Assembly: GCA_032353305.1 (NCBI GenBank)
Contig: JAUCNG010420799.1
Location: 1 to 10,104, forward strand
DNA: 10,104 bases
DNA from: Cephalothrix spiralis
Lineage: Eukaryota > Nemertea > Palaeonemertea > Archinemertea > Cephalotrichidae
Direction of reading: 5' to 3'
Below are positions 6,618 through 10,104 of the stretch, one piece after another (position 1 is the first letter of the stretch; every line of letters begins with the position of its first letter). A program made the position numbers and the translations under genes. The notes beneath the pieces were generated by a model. That model was not told the origin of the DNA and made no database searches. It saw only the letters and a program-made list of their open reading frames with translations.

Positions 6618-9341
6618 TCAAAAAACGTTACTTGTTGTGTGGTCATCGGATCCTGAAGATTGTGTCTTCGGATATCTTTGAAAATCACTTGCAGATTCCA
6701 AATCTCTATGTGGGAGAATGTCAGCTGGTCGGCATTTAGCCTCAATTCGAGATATCTTAGAAGACAAAAGTTCGGTTGAGTCATCACTCTCATCTTTTTC
6801 ATTGGATTCGACGAAGATTGAATCAAGTTTCATCGTCAAATCAAATTCAGAATATTTAATTAGAATAAGTTCTTCAATTATTACTATGTTTTCCAGACAC
6901 TTATATGTACATGGTCGGCTGTTGATATTTTGTTGCCAGCAGTAGGCTATCAGTAAATCAATTGACTTCTGAAATGTATATGGCCCATAAGACTGCATGT
7001 AATAAGGGCTGAAGAAATCTTGAGAATGTTCTATAGCAGAAATGTTGGTAAACAAAGATGGTCTCATTCCTTTTTTCATCTTATTTACAATTGCTTCTTT
7101 GGTATCATGTTTAAAAATCTCACTTTTATAGTATAATTTGCCATAGACCATTTCATAGAAAATTAGTGAAAAACTGTAGATATCTGATTTTTCAGAGTAC
7201 TCCGGTGTCTGAGTTAGTATCTCCGGGGCAGAGTACAGTTTTGTCCCAACAAAATGACTCTGACAAATATTTCCGTATTCTGATAATCCGAAATCTGCTA
7301 ATTTGACTACATTTTTATACGATAGCATGATATTTGATAGTTTTAAATCTCTATGAATTATGTTTTTTGAGCAAAGATAATGCAAACCTTCTATTATCTG
7401 TTTAGCCATTTCTATTACTCTGAAATAAGCCACATGATAATTAATTTCTTGTTCAGGATTTCCAGGACCAGTGGGAACCCTTGGAAGTTCAGGTTCATCT
7501 AAAAGTGCAGTATCAAGAAAACGCACTGGGTTTCTGTTAAATTGCTGGCCATTGTCAATGAAGTGTTTTTTTAAGTCTTCCTTGCACAACTCCATGTAAA
7601 TGGCGAGGCAACGACCTTCCTTTTTGGTAGTAAGTACTGAAACCCCCATAAAGTCAACGATGTTTTTATGCCTTAGATCTCTCAGTTTTTCGGCTTCCTT
7701 TTTGAAACTGCAATTTAAATCCGAATTCATTACGACAGGAATACATTTGATAGCTATCTTTGTTTTCGTATCTGATGCCAGTTCAACACAACCTATATAT
7801 ACTGCACCAAAACCACCCTTACCAATTAATTTACCTAGTTTTACATTTTTTATCATCACATTTTTATCAGAAAGGATTGCACAGTGAAGTAGCTTTTCAA
7901 CCTGATTCGGGAATTTATAAGCTTCCTTCCGCCCCATATCAATACCATTTTTAAACGAAACGATTTTTAGCAACTTAATATTAGTATCTATTTTGTTAAT
8001 GACTGACTGCCATTTGTATGAGATATTAACATTTTTACACTGAAGAAACAACTTGCAGCAGTTTAACTTGGAAACTTTGTTCTTTATAGCAACTTCGAGT
8101 GTAACCAAGTTTTTAATCACACCACGCGAAAGTGGAATTTGCAAGTCGGTTTTCCCGATGCATCTTAGAATGGAATTCAATGAATTTGGGCAGCCATTTT
8201 CGGCTGTTATGCAAATTAATCTTTCAGCTTCCGTCGCATTTATTGGAAATTTCTGAAATACAAAGTCCAATATTGCCTGATCGTCATCAAGAGCTGCAAT
8301 TTCCAAAGGGCTAAAATTTCTGTTATCTCGTTGGAATAAATTTGCACCTAACTTCAATAAAATAATGGCAATTTCATAGATCTCGCTTTTCTTGCAAATA
8401 GGTCGGGGTTCGTTGCATAATTCATGTACTAATACATGCAGCGCCGTTTCCTTATTTTTGTTGACTTCATTTATGTTACATAATGGTTTTCCTTTAATTT
8501 TAAATCGATGTGCATCTTTAGTGTCGTCGTAATTTAAAACGAGTTTAACACATTCCACATCAAAATATTTAACAGCTTGATGAAGGATGGTGTTCTTGTC
8601 TTTGTCTCTTATGCTATCAGTAATGTGGCAATCAAATTTAGTTAAAAAATCATAGTTTTTTTGAATCACGGTGTTTAAAAAGTCGTAAAAAGTTGTGAAA
8701 TTAATATTAGGATATATTATGTCGATTTGATCATTTTTGCACTTAAAAAACTGATTCGTTTCAATGTCATATTTGTATCCGAGTCTAATATGGTTATACA
8801 ACTCAATATTTATATTCCTGTCTTCATTTATATTTTGAAATTCATCCTGTAATGTATCATGAATATTTGAACGTACATTCATAAGAAGTAAATGGGCTAT
8901 TTCAATGTGCCCAAAATTTATTGCTCGATGTATTGGTGTCCTACCGTTTCTGTCTTTAATATTAAGATCGCATCTGCTGGCAGTCAAGATTTTGACTGTT
9001 TCAATGTTATTTCTCTCTATTGCTCTGAGTAATGGGTACTCACCTTCATAGTTAACGTAGTTAATGTCACAATCATGATTAACTAATAACTCTACACATT
9101 TGTTAAACCCACTTTTGCATACGATGAGAAGTGGGGACTCCCCACAGTCATTAACTAAATTCAAATCCTCTTTATTTTGTATTCCTTTATTGATAATGTC
9201 ACAACCTTCTTCGTCAGTGGTTGCATAATAATATAAATCATTTGTTAACGAATTACTACTCGTTATCCATGCATCATCCTCGTAATCCTCTAAATCACTA
9301 TCGACACTATCACTTTCGTCAGCTGAGCTGTGATCATCCAT
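6618..9341 (-). CDS. Ankyrin-repeat Ser/Thr protein kinase, 907 aa, single exon
   Basis: Predicted cytosolic protein kinase. Residues 1-23 are acidic (12 Asp/Glu). Ankyrin repeats lie at about 66-97, 99-130 and 132-163 (GRTPIHRAINFGHIEIAHLL is the clearest). A non-ankyrin insert spans about 164-246, and more diverged repeats cover 247-371, fading by about 440. The kinase domain is about 500-820: glycine loop GKGGFGAV (507-514), Lys532 in AIK, helix-C Glu549, HRDLKLSN (663-670), DFG (683-685), APE (705-707), DIYSF (720-724), Arg809. All catalytic residues are present, and HRDLK with GTKLYSAPE indicates Ser/Thr specificity. A 35-40-residue Pro-rich insert (about 598-635) lies between the hinge helix and helix E. 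The tail (822-907) is Ser/Asp-rich. The start is in a strong context (A at -3, G at +4). Domain order matches TNNI3K rather than RIPK4/ANKK1, where the kinase is N-terminal. Orthology is not established. No intron interrupts it, unlike the neighbouring gene. Confidence 0.93.
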   Translation of the reverse strand: MDDHSSADESDSVDSDLEDYEDDAWITSSNSLTNDLYYYATTDEEGCDIINKGIQNKEDLNLVNDCGESPLLIVCKSGFNKCVELLVNHDCDINYVNYEGEYPLLRAIERNNIETVKILTASRCDLNIKDRNGRTPIHRAINFGHIEIAHLLLMNVRSNIHDTLQDEFQNINEDRNINIELYNHIRLGYKYDIETNQFFKCKNDQIDIIYPNINFTTFYDFLNTVIQKNYDFLTKFDCHITDSIRDKDKNTILHQAVKYFDVECVKLVLNYDDTKDAHRFKIKGKPLCNINEVNKNKETALHVLVHELCNEPRPICKKSEIYEIAIILLKLGANLFQRDNRNFSPLEIAALDDDQAILDFVFQKFPINATEAERLICITAENGCPNSLNSILRCIGKTDLQIPLSRGVIKNLVTLEVAIKNKVSKLNCCKLFLQCKNVNISYKWQSVINKIDTNIKLLKIVSFKNGIDMGRKEAYKFPNQVEKLLHCAILSDKNVMIKNVKLGKLIGKGGFGAVYIGCVELASDTKTKIAIKCIPVVMNSDLNCSFKKEAEKLRDLRHKNIVDFMGVSVLTTKKEGRCLAIYMELCKEDLKKHFIDNGQQFNRNPVRFLDTALLDEPELPRVPTGPGNPEQEINYHVAYFRVIEMAKQIIEGLHYLCSKNIIHRDLKLSNIMLSYKNVVKLADFGLSEYGNICQSHFVGTKLYSAPEILTQTPEYSEKSDIYSFSLIFYEMVYGKLYYKSEIFKHDTKEAIVNKMKKGMRPSLFTNISAIEHSQDFFSPYYMQSYGPYTFQKSIDLLIAYCWQQNINSRPCTYKCLENIVIIEELILIKYSEFDLTMKLDSIFVESNEKDESDDSTELLSSKISRIEAKCRPADILPHRDLESASDFQRYPKTQSSGSDDHTTSNVF

Positions 9342-9500
9342 AGTTTTACAAAGTGTTTGATCAGTAATGTTACCGTTTCGAAATATTTTTCACTTATAAT
9401 CATTATCACATCACGGTCACTGATCTGTGTAGTGCTAAAAAACTGGTTGGTTAACTGATATGTTAATATCAGTATAGTGTCAAAATATAACATTATCTGA
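9342..9500 (-). promoter_or_regulatory. Candidate proximal promoter / 5' UTR of the kinase gene
   Basis: On the minus strand, ATTATAAGTG (TATAA complement at 9394-9399) lies about 55 bp before the ATG, and another TATA-like ATATTTTG is near 9484. A small hairpin, ACTGATAT-GTTA-ATATCAGT, occupies 9454-9473. In such AT-rich DNA TATA-like strings are common, so the transcription start is not fixed. Confidence 0.25.
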
Positions 9501-9659
9501 TCTTATGACCATGTATCATCAGAATAACATATAATCTCTATCAAATTCAACTAATTGACCTTTGCATGACCTCCGAAATAATTAACCCCATATCATAATC
9601 CCTGAAACATCTTAGAATCCAATAAGTATTCATCATTCAATTAAATAGGAAACCCGTAC

Positions 9660-9704
9660 GGGTTTTCCCCAAGCCTATAACTGCGACATTTCATGAAAGT
9701 GAAA
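9660..9704. promoter_or_regulatory. kappaB/Dorsal-like and IRF-like motifs upstream of the kinase gene
   Basis: GGGTTTTCCCC (9660-9670; GGGGAAAACCC on the gene strand) resembles Dorsal/kappaB sites, and GAAAGTGAAA (9695-9704) fits the IRF element GAAANNGAAA. They lie 319 and 354 bp upstream of the start codon, 25 bp apart. The kappaB-like site overlaps a 16-bp palindrome AAACCCGTACGGGTTT (9650-9665). The motifs are visible; their use is inference. Confidence 0.3.
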
Positions 9705-10028
9705 TCGATATCTATACAATTGAATACTGAATACGACTGAATATTAGAGAGAATGAACAATCTCTCATTTAGCAATTTACAATCCAAGGCTCATCTCGAA
9801 TACCTCGTCATATTAATGCACGCATTATCTATACTTCGGGGGCCTGAATATCAAATTCTGGGATTGAGCGATACGCGTGTTACTAAAAATAGCCTTGATC
9901 TATTGGGAAGTACCGTCGATATTGCGTGAATCGATTGTTCTCTAGTTTTGCTTTATACGATATGAATGTCATTCATTGGCATCGTCGTCTGATTGGCCCT
10001 AGCTCTCAGCAGTTTTCCGAGGCCGAAG
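9705..10028. other. Gene-free upstream region
   Basis: No ORF of note and no clear exon on either strand. The stretch is mixed-composition DNA, slightly richer in GC after 9960, leading to the repeat-like sequence at the window edge. Confidence 0.55.
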
Positions 10029-10104
10029 CAGGGGCGGATCTGGCATGTCGCATGTGTCGCAGATGCGACAGTAAGAGAAAAAATGAAAAAATCTGGATTT
10101 TTTT
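10029..10104 (+). mobile_element. Possible end of a transposon cut by the window edge
   Basis: CAGGGGCGGATCTGGC at 10029 resembles the CAGGGGCGGATC-type ends known from many hAT-like elements. It is followed by a perfect small hairpin, TGTCGCA-GA-TGCGACA (10055-10070), and A-rich DNA. The other end and its duplication lie outside the window, so this rests on the terminus alone. Confidence 0.35.

Noticed and set aside
6718-8314. Several plus-strand ORFs of 60-95 codons
   Set aside because: All are antisense to the kinase coding sequence, with no independent evidence.

Overview
The window looks like nuclear DNA of an invertebrate animal. It is strongly AT-rich and has spliced exons with GT/AG borders, several short non-autonomous transposons, a tRNA-derived fragment and simple repeats. 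There is no sign of bacterial operon structure. The species cannot be named from the sequence; a marine invertebrate would fit, but that is a guess.

Layout. Positions 1-1514 hold no certain gene: there is a two-copy 'TGGCGG' repeat, an inverted/direct repeat cluster (685-1083) and a GGGCCGAAAATGT-type minisatellite (1115-1230). From 1515 to 4397 the plus strand carries five phase-compatible exons of one gene of unknown identity, with a possible 5' exon at 1286-1432. It has neither a certain start nor an end here. Its last visible exons show a strand-CxxC-helix pattern suggestive of a thioredoxin fold. The introns contain a 58-bp near-perfect palindrome (1919-1976) and a degraded tRNA-Leu-like piece on the minus strand (about 3905-3968).

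Positions 4398-6617 are a gene-free spacer between two convergent genes. It contains two miniature DNA transposons with target-site duplications. One is hAT-like (4936-5220, 8-bp duplication) and filled with an AT minisatellite. The other (6214-6556, 7-bp duplication) ends 54 bp from the stop codon of the next gene.

Positions 6618-9341 (minus strand) are the one unambiguous gene: a single-exon 907-residue protein with an acidic N-terminus, two blocks of ankyrin repeats and a C-terminal Ser/Thr protein kinase domain in which all catalytic motifs are intact. The 760 bp upstream hold plausible promoter elements, including kappaB/Dorsal-like and IRF-like motifs 25 bp apart, and at the window edge what may be the end of another hAT-like element. 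The two genes show no evident functional link. The most notable biology is the intronless ankyrin-kinase, with immune-type motifs upstream, in a transposon-rich neighbourhood.
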